Source of the DNA: Hoeflea sp. BAL378
Lineage (GTDB): Bacteria > Pseudomonadota > Alphaproteobacteria > Rhizobiales > Rhizobiaceae
NCBI RefSeq assembly: GCF_000759435.1
Contig: NZ_JRJG01000076.1
Span: 1-37,234 of the forward strand
Direction: 5' to 3'
DNA length: 37,234 nt
Position 1 is the stretch's first letter. Each line of letters begins with the position of its first letter. The notes under the pieces were generated by a model. It was not told the origin of the DNA. It worked only from the letters and a program-made list of their open reading frames with translations, and searched no databases. The position numbers and the translations under genes are program-made. Shown here one piece after another: positions 8,631-15,801 of the stretch.

Positions 8631-8746
8631 CCGTGCTTCAAGCCGGCTTGCGGGCGAAGCCGGCCTCTCGCAAGTCCGTGAAAGCCTTCGGCGACCGGGC
8701 CTCCCTGGCCCCGGTCCCGAAATGCGACACTGCGGGCAGTAGACGC

Positions 8747-8771
8747 AAAAAAGCCCGCGATTGCCGCGGGC
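8747..8771 (-). terminator. Intrinsic terminator of rcdA
   Basis: Read on the minus strand, a 7-bp GC stem (GCCCGCG with CGCGGGC, loop 8760-8764) runs into six U residues. It lies 30 bases after the rcdA stop. Confidence 0.82.
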
Positions 8772-8801
8772 CTGTGCCGGTTTGGATCGCGGGAGCGGGT
8801 C

Positions 8802-9320
8802 TCAGCGCTTGCTGAAGACCGTCTGCAACAATTGCTGCTGGGCCTGGACCGAGTTCTCGTTGTCCGGCTTCAGGGCCGCGGCCTCGGCCGGGCGGTAGAT
8901 CTCGCGGTCGAGCATCGCCACGCGGTTTTGGATGCGCAGCGAGCGTTCGACCAGATCGCGGAAGCTGTCCGGCAGATCGGCCCAGCCCTGAGCCGACTTG
9001 TCGCAATTGAAGCTGTCGAGGCGCACCTTGTTCTTCTCGGCCATCACCTGGTCGCGGTTCATCTCGCCATTGTTGACGGCGCGCTGCAGCAGCAGCCACG
9101 ACGCCATCTGCATCAGGCGCGTGGTCAGGCGCATGGATTCGGCGGCGTAGAGCACGCCGGCCATGCGCGGCAGCGCCTTGGAGGCGACCCGTCCGGGACC
9201 GTCGAGATAGTTGGCGGTCTCCTCAACCAGTCCCATGCCCTCGGCATAGAGCGCCTTGAACTGGGCGGAATTGGCCATGCGGTCGGCGAGATTGACGGTG
9301 TTGAGGCGGGTTTCAGACAT
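8802..9320 (-). CDS. rcdA: RcdA/DUF1465 family protein, regulator of CtrA degradation
   Basis: A 172-residue all-helical protein. The segment LYAEGMGLVEETANYLDGPG with ESMRLTTRLMQMASWLLLQRAVNNGEM is the hallmark of DUF1465, whose founding member is Caulobacter RcdA. RcdA is an adaptor that, with CpdR and PopA, helps deliver the cell-cycle regulator CtrA to the ClpXP protease. The tail after residue 150 is polar and glutamine-rich, as in homologues. The start at ATG 9320 begins MSETRLNTVN. Two sequences matching the CtrA consensus lie upstream (9434-9448 and 9705-9719), which suggests feedback. The function in this organism is inferred from the family. Confidence 0.92.
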   Translation of the reverse strand: MSETRLNTVNLADRMANSAQFKALYAEGMGLVEETANYLDGPGRVASKALPRMAGVLYAAESMRLTTRLMQMASWLLLQRAVNNGEMNRDQVMAEKNKVRLDSFNCDKSAQGWADLPDSFRDLVERSLRIQNRVAMLDREIYRPAEAAALKPDNENSVQAQQQLLQTVFSKR

Positions 9321-9433
9321 TGGCCGAAATTCCTGATTACAAAATACTGAGGTAGGCGGCTGTTGCTTGGCGTCAACTGTCTCCGCCAGCCCCTGTATCC
9401 TGAACCGTTGTGCCTTTTCCGGCAAGCTTATTC

Positions 9434-9448
9434 TTAAGAAAGGGTTAA
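9434..9448. promoter_or_regulatory. CtrA-binding box, rcdA-proximal
   Basis: TTAA-GAAAGGG-TTAA followed by C is a perfect match to the CtrA consensus TTAA-N7-TTAAC. It lies 114 bases upstream of the rcdA start. No convincing -10 was found at the usual distance on the rcdA strand, so the exact promoter remains open. Confidence 0.7.
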
Positions 9449-9584
9449 CGTGCCCGGCGGCCCGGAACCGCCCGTTTCCGGGGGTTTTGCGGCGGAAAGG
9501 ACGGCTTCCTGCCGGTCGCTTCGGCTCCCTGGCTCCGACCGGGGCGTGGCGCCGCCGACGGCTGCGGGCAGCACGCGCGGGCAT

Positions 9585-9610
9585 AAAAAAAGAGCCGCAT
9601 CAGCGGCTCT
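9585..9610 (-). terminator. Strong intrinsic terminator (minus strand)
   Basis: On the minus strand an 8-bp stem (AGAGCCGC with GCGGCTCT, loop TGAT) is followed by seven U residues. It ends either a short RNA starting near 9678 or a long DUF1192 3' UTR. Confidence 0.88.
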
Positions 9611-9678
9611 CAAGAGTTTAACAGGGAGGCGTCAGACACTCCGACCCGAAGTCAAAATGTCAAATCCAGGAAACCCGG
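9585..9678 (-). ncRNA. Candidate CtrA-controlled small RNA
   Basis: A -10-like TACTAT (plus coordinates 9685-9690) lies between a perfect CtrA box (9705-9719) and the strong terminator at 9585-9610. The predicted start near 9678 puts the box at about -28 to -42, the usual place for CtrA activation. The transcript would be about 94 bases with no start codon and RBS pair. It contains CCUCCC (9624-9629), a motif that can pair with ribosome-binding sites and is common in alphaproteobacterial trans-acting sRNAs. Homology to a known sRNA such as the EcpR1 or alpha-r families was not testable here. The alternative is that the region is only the 3' UTR of the DUF1192 gene. Confidence 0.45.
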
Positions 9679-9704
9679 ATGTTCATAGTAAAGACTTGTA
9701 AAGC

Positions 9705-9719
9705 TTAACCGAAGCTTAA
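9705..9719. promoter_or_regulatory. CtrA-binding box, distal
   Basis: TTAA-CCGAAGC-TTAA followed by C is a perfect TTAA-N7-TTAAC match. It is embedded in the direct repeat AAGCTTAAC/GAAGCTTAAC, just downstream of the DUF1192 stop. Confidence 0.7.
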
Positions 9720-9758
9720 CGCAGTCCAAGAATTTCATATATCGCTGAAAATCTTGGA

Positions 9759-9950
9759 TTATTTCGGTTTGAATAGGTTCTCCGCCACGCTGCGGCTCGA
9801 TGTTTTCGACACCTTGTCTGCTTCCAGCCGCGCGATTTCCTCGCGCAACAGGGCGATTCGCTCGTCGAGTTCGCCGGCGGACAGGAATGTCAGGTCGCAT
9901 CCGATCTCGTGCAGCTTCTTCGGTTTGGGGCGGTCGTCATCTGCGAACAT
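9759..9950 (-). CDS. DUF1192 family small protein
   Basis: A 63-residue protein. The segment HEIGCDLTFLSAGELDERI followed by a short helical LLREEIARLEADK is the DUF1192 signature, found across alphaproteobacteria. AGGGAG lies 7 bases before the ATG at 9950. The second half is a short coiled coil, suggesting oligomerisation. No function is established for the family. It is divergent from the quinone oxidoreductase with a 107-base gap. Confidence 0.9.
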   Translation of the reverse strand: MFADDDRPKPKKLHEIGCDLTFLSAGELDERIALLREEIARLEADKVSKTSSRSVAENLFKPK

Positions 9951-10057
9951 GGGCTGTCTCCCTTCAGGCCTGGGCTTGGCCGGTCAAATCGCCGGCCGGC
10001 ATTGCCGTCACCCTAGCCCGGGCCTAAGTTGGGGAAAAGTGCCAGCAGAGGAATGAC

Positions 10058-11041
10058 ATGATGCGTGCAATCGAGATCCGCGAACCCGGTGGGCCTGAAG
10101 TTCTCCAGCTCGCGACGCGCGACAGGCCGGTTCCGGCGGAATCCGAACTGCTGGTCAAGGTCTTCGCGGCCGGCATCAACCGGCCCGACTGCCTGCAGCG
10201 CCAGGGCGCCTATCCGCCGCCGCCCGGCGCGTCCGACATTCCCGGGCTCGAGATCGCCGGCGAAGTGAGCGCGGTGGGCGCCGCGGTCACGCGCTTCAAG
10301 CCGGGCGACCGGGTCTGTGCGCTGGTGCCGGGCGGCGGCTATGCGGAGTTCTGCTGCGTGGATGAAACCAATGCGCTGCCCGCGCCGGGCAGCCTGACCA
10401 TGACCGAGGCGGCGGCCATTCCCGAGACCTTCTTCACCGTCTGGCACAATGTGTTCAAGCGCGGCGGGCTCAAGGCCGGCGAGACCTTCCTGGTCCACGG
10501 CGGAACCTCGGGCATCGGCACCACCGCCATCCAGCTTGCTAAGGCGTTCGGCGCGAAGGTGTTCGCCACGGCGGGCTCGGAGGCCAAATGCGAAGCGATG
10601 CGGGAGCTCGGCGCGGATGTGGCGATCAACTACCGCGACGCGGATTTCGTCGAGGCGGTCAAGGAGGCGACAAAGGGCAGGGGCGTCGACCTGATCCTCG
10701 ACATGGTGGGCGGCGACTACATCACGCGGAACTACCAGGCCGCGGCGGTGGAGGGCCGGATCGTGCAGATCGCCTTCCTCAGGGGCCGCAAGGCGGAGGT
10801 GGATTTCTCGCTGCTGATGATGAAGCGGCTCAGCCACACCGGATCGACGCTCAGGGCCCGCGACATCGCCTTCAAGGCGGGGATCGCCGACGAGCTGCGC
10901 CAGCATGTCTGGCCACTGCTGAGCGAGCGCAAGGTGCTGCCGGTGATGGATTCGATCTTTCCGATGGAACAGGCATCCGCCGCGCACCAGCGCATGGAGG
11001 ACGGCGATCACATCGGCAAGATCGTGCTCGACATGACCTGA
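10058..11041 (+). CDS. NAD(P)H-quinone oxidoreductase, zinc-free MDR superfamily (PIG3-like)
   Basis: A 327-residue medium-chain dehydrogenase/reductase without the structural-zinc cysteines. The N-terminal GroES-like domain (MMRAIEIREPGGPEVLQL; IPGLEIAGEV near 64) is followed by a Rossmann domain with VHGGTSGIGTTAIQLAKAFG near 146. The sequence resembles TP53I3/PIG3-type quinone reductases, which reduce quinones with NADPH. The start at 10058 has AGAGGA upstream; a second ATG follows immediately. The gene converges on the MFS transporter with only 25 bases between them, occupied by a GC palindrome. Confidence 0.93.
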   Translation: MMRAIEIREPGGPEVLQLATRDRPVPAESELLVKVFAAGINRPDCLQRQGAYPPPPGASDIPGLEIAGEVSAVGAAVTRFKPGDRVCALVPGGGYAEFCCVDETNALPAPGSLTMTEAAAIPETFFTVWHNVFKRGGLKAGETFLVHGGTSGIGTTAIQLAKAFGAKVFATAGSEAKCEAMRELGADVAINYRDADFVEAVKEATKGRGVDLILDMVGGDYITRNYQAAAVEGRIVQIAFLRGRKAEVDFSLLMMKRLSHTGSTLRARDIAFKAGIADELRQHVWPLLSERKVLPVMDSIFPMEQASAAHQRMEDGDHIGKIVLDMT

Positions 11042-11042
11042 C

Positions 11043-11058
11043 CCGCCCGCGCGGGCGG
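11043..11058. terminator. GC palindrome between convergent genes, possible bidirectional terminator
   Basis: CCGCCCGCGCGGGCGG is a perfect 16-bp palindrome in the 25-base gap between two convergent genes. It lacks a U-run in either direction, so intrinsic termination is uncertain. Confidence 0.35.
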
Positions 11059-11066
11059 AGGCTGCA

Positions 11067-12308
11067 TCAGTCCTCGTGCACCACGGCGCGGGGGTCGAGA
11101 TTGATCGATTCCGGCGTCGCCGACCGCACCGAGGGCGTGGAACTGAAGCTCTCGCGCTCCTCGGCGGGAATGGCCGCGCGCCTGCGGGTGCGGAACAGGG
11201 CGTAGACGGCGATGGCGATATGGGCGACGGCCGTCACCGCGAACAGGAGATAGGTGTTCTGGCCCATGGCGAGGCCGCCGATCAGCGGCCCGATGATGGT
11301 GCCGATGCCGTAGAGCAGCAGCAGGCCGCCCGAGACGGTGACGAACTTGTCGCTGGCGGCGAAGTCGTTGGCATGCGCCACCGTGATCGAATAGAGCGTG
11401 TAGGACATCGCGCCATAGAGCGAGATCAGCCCGAACAGCACGCCGATGCCCGAGGGCTGGATCACCGCGATGGCGAGGCCCGACACGCCGGCGATCGCCG
11501 CCAGTCCCGCCAGCACGTAGCGCCGGTCCATGCGGTCCGACATCCGGCCCGCGGGCAGTTGCATCACCGCGCCCGAGAAGATGGTGATCGACATCATGGT
11601 GGCGATGGTGAGCGTGGTCAGCCCGACATTGGCGCCGAACACCGGGGCGAGCGTGCCGAAGGCGCCGTTGGCGATGCCGATCAGCAGGATGGCAATGAAG
11701 GAGACCGGCGAATTCCGGTAGATCATCCTGAGGTCGAGCTTGACCTCCTTGAGCGGCGCCGGGCTCGACGCGGTCGACACGGCCGTGGGCAGCAGCGCCA
11801 GGCAATAGAGGATGCCGGCGATGATGAAGAAGGTCGACTGGTTGATGTCGCCCAGCGCGATCGCCATCTGCCCGGCGACGATGGCCACATAGGTGATCGT
11901 CATGTAGAGCGAGAAGATCAGCCCGCGGGTCTCGTTGGTGGCCCGCTCGTTGAGCCAGCTCTCGATGATCATGAAGGCGGCGGCGATCGAGAAGCCGGTG
12001 ATCACCCTGAGCAGGATCCAGGAGACGGGATCGACCAGCAGGCCGGTCAGCAGCGCGATGATGGCGATCATCGCCGAGAACGCCGAAAACGCCCGGATAT
12101 GGCCGATCCGCCGCACCAGCCGCTGCGAGAAGATGCAGCCGAGCACGAAGCCCGTCGCCCAGGAGGTGCCCAGAAGGCCGAGCGAGGTGGGCGAGAAGCC
12201 CTCGGCGGTGCCGCGCATCGGCAGCAGCAAGCCGTGCAGGCCGTTGCCCGCCAGCAGGAATGCGGTGCCCAAAAGCAAAGACAAAACGGGAAGAAGATTG
12301 CGGCGCAT
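11067..12308 (-). CDS. MFS transporter (YcaD-like)
   Basis: A 413-residue membrane protein with about 12 hydrophobic helices. The first cytoplasmic loop has the MFS pattern (LVRRIGHIRAF), and helix 5 carries FMIIESWLNERATNETRG, characteristic of the YcaD-type family. A central loop near residue 195 (SPAPLKEVKLD) separates the two six-helix bundles. The substrate is unknown; relatives are annotated as general drug or metabolite exporters. The soluble C-terminal tail (from about 380) is acidic and serine-rich. The start at ATG 12308 has GGA 6 bases upstream. Confidence 0.92.
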   Translation of the reverse strand: MRRNLLPVLSLLLGTAFLLAGNGLHGLLLPMRGTAEGFSPTSLGLLGTSWATGFVLGCIFSQRLVRRIGHIRAFSAFSAMIAIIALLTGLLVDPVSWILLRVITGFSIAAAFMIIESWLNERATNETRGLIFSLYMTITYVAIVAGQMAIALGDINQSTFFIIAGILYCLALLPTAVSTASSPAPLKEVKLDLRMIYRNSPVSFIAILLIGIANGAFGTLAPVFGANVGLTTLTIATMMSITIFSGAVMQLPAGRMSDRMDRRYVLAGLAAIAGVSGLAIAVIQPSGIGVLFGLISLYGAMSYTLYSITVAHANDFAASDKFVTVSGGLLLLYGIGTIIGPLIGGLAMGQNTYLLFAVTAVAHIAIAVYALFRTRRRAAIPAEERESFSSTPSVRSATPESINLDPRAVVHED

Positions 12309-12432
12309 GAGAATCCGGTGTGTAAAGCGTTTCAGATATCGAGCGAACCGGGAATCAATGGCCCGACACTAAGCCTAGCTGATCGACGCTGATCATGACA
12401 GGTTTATGGCCCGATCGGAAAAGGCGTGGCTG

Positions 12433-12594
12433 ATGGCGACAAAAATACTGCTTGTTCTGGTGCTGGTCGCCATGGGGCTGCATCTGATCAAGCCTTTCGG
12501 GATCTGGGGCCTGCGCAAACGGGCCGATGTCTGGAAGATCGCGCTGGTTCTCATCTTTGCGATGATGATGACGCTGGTCATCCGTCCGGGGTGA
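12433..12594 (+). CDS. Small two-helix membrane protein
   Basis: A 53-residue protein with two hydrophobic segments (about 3-20, KILLVLVLVAMGLHLI, and 34-50, IALVLIFAMMMTLVI) joined by a basic loop (LRKRADVWK). The ATG at 12433 has AAGG upstream; a longer form from ATG 12406 adds nine residues. It is not recognised as a named family. The short basic loop between the helices would be cytoplasmic by the positive-inside rule. Its last 17 bases overlap the 3' end of the SGNH hydrolase on the other strand. It is probably real because of its composition and codon pattern, but no function can be given. Confidence 0.6.
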   Translation: MATKILLVLVLVAMGLHLIKPFGIWGLRKRADVWKIALVLIFAMMMTLVIRPG

Positions 12595-13315
12595 GCGATC
12601 GGTCGTTCTGGATGAACCGCGCCACATGCTCGGCCCAGTGCCGGTAGCCGTTCGCGTCGGCGTGAAATCCGTCGACGGCGAAGCCTCCCGGACCCTCCAC
12701 CGGAAGCGGATCCAGCGCCGCGCCGTAGCGTTCCCTGCACAATTGCCTGCCTGTCGCGTTGATGATGGCGACGCGCAGGCCGAGGATATAGGCGAGCGAC
12801 GGCGTGAGCGCTGGCACGTCCGCCATGGAAATGACCGGCGACCAGTAGACCCTGGCTTCCGGCCAGCGGGCATGGATGGCGTAGAGCAGGCCGCCGAAGC
12901 CCTTCTTGAAGCCGGATTTCGTCACGTAGTTCTTGGCGTCGTTGGTGCCCACGGTCACCACCACATGGGTGAAATCGCGCTCCTCGATATGGGGCACCAC
13001 ATGGTCGCGGACCTGGGCTGCGATCGCCGAATTGGCGCCGGCGTTGCGCCAGGACACCGTCTTGCCGGTCATCCGGTGCAGGCAAAGGCCGAGCTGCGGC
13101 CCGAGCGTGTCCTCGACCCGGTCGGCGCCGACGCCTGCGGCCGAGGAATCGCCGATCACCAGCAGCCGGATACTAGGCGCGCCCCCGCCGATCTGGCCCC
13201 TGGGGCGGCCGCGCGGCGGCGGAAGCCGGGGCGCGGTCCGGCGCACGCCCATGCCCTTGACCACGGCGACGGGAACAAGCACCCAGCTTACCAGGCCGGC
13301 AAGGAAAATATTCAT
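12578..13315 (-). CDS. SGNH/GDSL-family hydrolase
   Basis: A 245-residue esterase-like protein. An N-terminal hydrophobic segment (MNIFLAGLVSWVLVPVAVV) acts as signal or membrane anchor. Block I is VIGDSSAAGVGAD with the nucleophilic Ser in GDSS. Block III is VTVGTNDAKN. Block V is VDGFHADANGY, providing the catalytic Asp-x-x-His. Members hydrolyse acyl esters of lipids or polysaccharides; the substrate here is unknown. ATG 13315 is chosen because it puts the hydrophobic segment at the N-terminus and has a GAGGGGG upstream. An upstream ATG would add an arginine-rich extension. Confidence 0.9.
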   Translation of the reverse strand: MNIFLAGLVSWVLVPVAVVKGMGVRRTAPRLPPPRGRPRGQIGGGAPSIRLLVIGDSSAAGVGADRVEDTLGPQLGLCLHRMTGKTVSWRNAGANSAIAAQVRDHVVPHIEERDFTHVVVTVGTNDAKNYVTKSGFKKGFGGLLYAIHARWPEARVYWSPVISMADVPALTPSLAYILGLRVAIINATGRQLCRERYGAALDPLPVEGPGGFAVDGFHADANGYRHWAEHVARFIQNDRSLTPDG

Positions 13316-13370
13316 GATCGGTCTCGCCCCCTCGTGTCGCCTTCGCCCCATCCTGCGCAATCCGGCGACA

Positions 13371-13406
13371 CTAAAAGGAAACCCGCCGCGTGGCCACGGC
13401 GGGTTC
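13371..13406 (-). terminator. Intrinsic terminator of the class I aldolase gene
   Basis: On the minus strand a 9-bp stem (AACCCGCCG with CGGCGGGTT, 8-base loop) is followed by TCCTTTT. It lies 28 bases after the aldolase stop. Confidence 0.78.
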
Positions 13407-13433
13407 GAACAAATCGCCTGTCGCGGCTGCGGG

Positions 13434-14327
13434 TCAGGCCTTGCGGGAGGCCTCGAAGATGCTGTCGATCGTGGCGGACAGCGCCGCGTCGAACTCGGCA
13501 TCGCTCTGGCCGTGGGACAGGCCCTCGGTGAGCGCCCGCGAGAAGGAGGCGATCACGCCGTCGTTCGCGCTCAGCAGCCGGTTGGCCTCGTCGCGGGAAT
13601 AGCCGCCCGACAGGGCGACGACGCGCATGACGCGCGGATGCTCGACCAGCGGCTTGTAGAGATTGGCCTTTGTCGGCAGCGACAGCTTGAGCATGACGCG
13701 CTGACCTGCGGGCAGGGCGTCGAGATGGCGGCGGATCGAGGCCAGCAGCAGGTCCTCGGCCTCGGCCTTGTCGGCGATCTTGATGTTGACCTCGGGCTCG
13801 ATGATCGGCATCAGCCCGTGGCCGAGGATCTGCTTGCCGATCTCGAACTGCTGGGCGACGATCGCCTCGATGCCGGCCTTGTCGGCGGCGTTGACGACGG
13901 AGCGCATCTTGGTGCCGAAGATGTTCTTGGCCACGGCGCGCTCGAGAAGCTGATCGAGACCATCGATCGGCTTCATCAACTGCACGCCGTTGGCTTCGTC
14001 CGCCAGGCCCTTGTCGACCTTCAGGAACGGCACGATGCCGCGCTTGTCCCAGAGATAATCGGCTGTGGGGATGCCGTCGATGTCGCTGTCCATGGTGCGC
14101 TCGAACAGGATCGCGCCGATCACCTTCTCGCCGGTGAAGGCGGGCGACTTGATGATGCGGGCGCGCATCTCGTGGATCAGCGCATACATTTCCGCATCAT
14201 TCGCATAGGCGCTTTCGTCGACGCCGTAGAGTTTGAGCGCCTTGGGCGTCGATCCGCCGGACTGGTCGAGCGCGGCGATGAAGCCGTCCTTTTCCGTCAT
14301 CTGCTGCGCCATGGTTGCATTCATCAT
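13434..14327 (-). CDS. fda: Fructose-bisphosphate aldolase, class I
   Basis: A 297-residue Schiff-base (class I) aldolase of the short bacterial type, catalysing fructose-1,6-bisphosphate to and from dihydroxyacetone phosphate and glyceraldehyde-3-phosphate. Features include [17 protein letters not shown] near 15, [12 protein letters not shown] near 75, PIIEPEVNI near 175, [14 protein letters not shown] (Schiff-base Lys region) and [12 protein letters not shown]. The gene sits downstream of pgk with a 174-base gap that contains a tandem palindromic operator, so it probably has its own promoter. It is the last gene of the glycolytic/Calvin-type cluster. The symbol fda is used for such genes in Rhizobiales. 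Confidence 0.94.
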   Translation of the reverse strand: MMNATMAQQMTEKDGFIAALDQSGGSTPKALKLYGVDESAYANDAEMYALIHEMRARIIKSPAFTGEKVIGAILFERTMDSDIDGIPTADYLWDKRGIVPFLKVDKGLADEANGVQLMKPIDGLDQLLERAVAKNIFGTKMRSVVNAADKAGIEAIVAQQFEIGKQILGHGLMPIIEPEVNIKIADKAEAEDLLLASIRRHLDALPAGQRVMLKLSLPTKANLYKPLVEHPRVMRVVALSGGYSRDEANRLLSANDGVIASFSRALTEGLSHGQSDAEFDAALSATIDSIFEASRKA

Positions 14328-14405
14328 GCTCTATCCCCTGTTCATCTCGGTCTGGGCTGTTCCTGTATCAGATGCCGCGACGGGGAGAAAATAGGCCCGG
14401 GCGGC

Positions 14406-14439
14406 TTGAATCGATTGAAAATGTTTCAATCGATTGAAA
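14406..14439 (-). promoter_or_regulatory. Tandem palindromic operator upstream of the aldolase gene
   Basis: Two palindromes share the core AATCGATTGAA: TTGAATCGATTGAA (14406-14419, one mismatched pair) and TTTCAATCGATTGAAA (14424-14439, perfect). Their centres are 19 bp apart, about two helical turns. The central CG with A/T-rich arms is the usual shape of LacI-family operators. The site lies 79-112 bases before the aldolase start. The regulator is not in the window. No copy was seen upstream of pgk, gap or tkt. Confidence 0.6.
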
Positions 14440-14501
14440 ATACAGATGTTTTGGCGCGGCCCGCGGCGGCCTTTTGCCGCTCGGGGCCGCAGCCTGCTGC
14501 G

Positions 14502-15698
14502 TCAGGCCTTGAGAACGTCGACGCCGGGCAAGGGCTTGCCTTCCATCCATTCCAGGAAGGCGCCGCCGGCAGTGGAGACATAGGAGAAATCGTCGGCGAC
14601 GCCGGCATGGTTGAGCGCGGAGACGGTGTCGCCGCCGCCGGCGACGGAGACCAGCAGCCCCTCAGCCGTGCGGCTCGCCGCATGCCGGGCGGCCGAGACG
14701 GTGGCGGCGTCGAAGGGCGGGATCTCGAAGGCGCCGAGCGGGCCGTTCCAGACCAGCGTGTCGGCCTTCGAAATCCAGGCGTTGACGGAGGCCACCGATT
14801 TCGGCCCGACATCGAGCATCATCGCGTCGGCGGGAATCGCGGTCACGTCGACGATCTGGCTTTCGGCATTGGCCTTGAACTCGCGCGCCACCACGCCGTC
14901 CACCGGCAGCACCAGCGCGCAGCCGGCAGCGGTGGCCTCCGCCTCGATCTCGTTGACGGTAGCGGCAAGCTCGTGCTCGCACAGCGACTTGCCGACATCG
15001 ATGCCGCGGGCGGCGAGGAAGGTGTTGGCCATGCCGCCGCCGATCACCAGCGCGTCAACCTTCTTGACCAGGTTCTTGAGCAGATCGATCTTGGACGAGA
15101 CCTTGGCTCCGCCGACGATCGCCACCACCGGCCGCGCCGGCTTGCCCAGGCCCTTCTCGAGCGCGATCAGTTCGGCCTGCATGGTGCGGCCGGCATAGGC
15201 GGGCAGGAGATGCGCGAGGCCTTCGGTGGAGGCATGGGCGCGGTGCGCCGCGGAAAAGGCGTCGTTGACATAGATGTCGCCGTTTGCCGCCAGCGCTTCG
15301 GTGAAGTCGCGGTCGTTCTTTTCCTCGCCCTTGTGGAAACGGGTGTTCTCCAGAAGCAGCACGTCGCCGTCGGACATGGCGTCCACGGCCTCCCGCGCGG
15401 CCTCGCCGATGCAATCGGAGGCGAAATAGACGCGATGGTCGAGAACGGTTTCGACGACGCCGGCGATCGGGCCAAGCGACATCGAGGGCTCGGGCTGGCC
15501 CTTGGGGCGGCCGAAATGGGCCAGCAGGATCACCCGCGCGCCCTTGGAGGACAGTTCCAGGATGGTGGGCGCGACGCGCTCGATGCGGGTCAGGTCGGTG
15601 ACCTTGCCATCCTTGACCGGAACATTGAGATCGACGCGCAGCAGCACGCGCTTGCCGGAAAGGTCGGTCAGATCATCGAGGGTCTTGAAAGCGGGCAT
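14502..15698 (-). CDS. pgk: Phosphoglycerate kinase
   Basis: A 398-residue glycolytic kinase of standard length, transferring phosphate between 1,3-bisphosphoglycerate and ADP. It has the N-terminal signature [18 protein letters not shown], the substrate-binding arginine region [32 protein letters not shown] and the C-terminal nucleotide-binding [12 protein letters not shown]. The start [12 protein letters not shown] (ATG 15698) is favoured over the longer frame to 15764, which begins in an arginine-rich stretch. Downstream is the class I aldolase. Upstream, a K+/H+ antiporter separates it from gap. Confidence 0.97.
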   Translation of the reverse strand: MPAFKTLDDLTDLSGKRVLLRVDLNVPVKDGKVTDLTRIERVAPTILELSSKGARVILLAHFGRPKGQPEPSMSLGPIAGVVETVLDHRVYFASDCIGEAAREAVDAMSDGDVLLLENTRFHKGEEKNDRDFTEALAANGDIYVNDAFSAAHRAHASTEGLAHLLPAYAGRTMQAELIALEKGLGKPARPVVAIVGGAKVSSKIDLLKNLVKKVDALVIGGGMANTFLAARGIDVGKSLCEHELAATVNEIEAEATAAGCALVLPVDGVVAREFKANAESQIVDVTAIPADAMMLDVGPKSVASVNAWISKADTLVWNGPLGAFEIPPFDAATVSAARHAASRTAEGLLVSVAGGGDTVSALNHAGVADDFSYVSTAGGAFLEWMEGKPLPGVDVLKA

Positions 15699-15801
15699 GG
15701 CACGGTCCGTTCGTCGGGTTGGCGGGTTTTGGCGCGAGATTACACCGCCCGGATGACGACGCAAGGCGGCGGGACAAGATTCCCGCCCGGGATCGGCCCT
15801 G

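Larger units (their letters stand above)
9321..9758. other. 438-base intergenic region between rcdA and the DUF1192 gene
   Basis: No credible coding frame is seen. The region holds two TTAA-N7-TTAA sites, a GC-rich central stretch, a strong minus-strand terminator (9585-9610), and an A/T-rich part (9640-9760) that is unusual for this GC-rich neighbourhood. The last part carries a -10-like element for the minus strand. A short RNA gene is the best explanation for the distal half. Confidence 0.7.

Noticed and set aside
13371-13406. tRNA-like GGGTTCGAA stretch
   Set aside because: No cloverleaf can be built around it; it is the loop-proximal side of the aldolase terminator.
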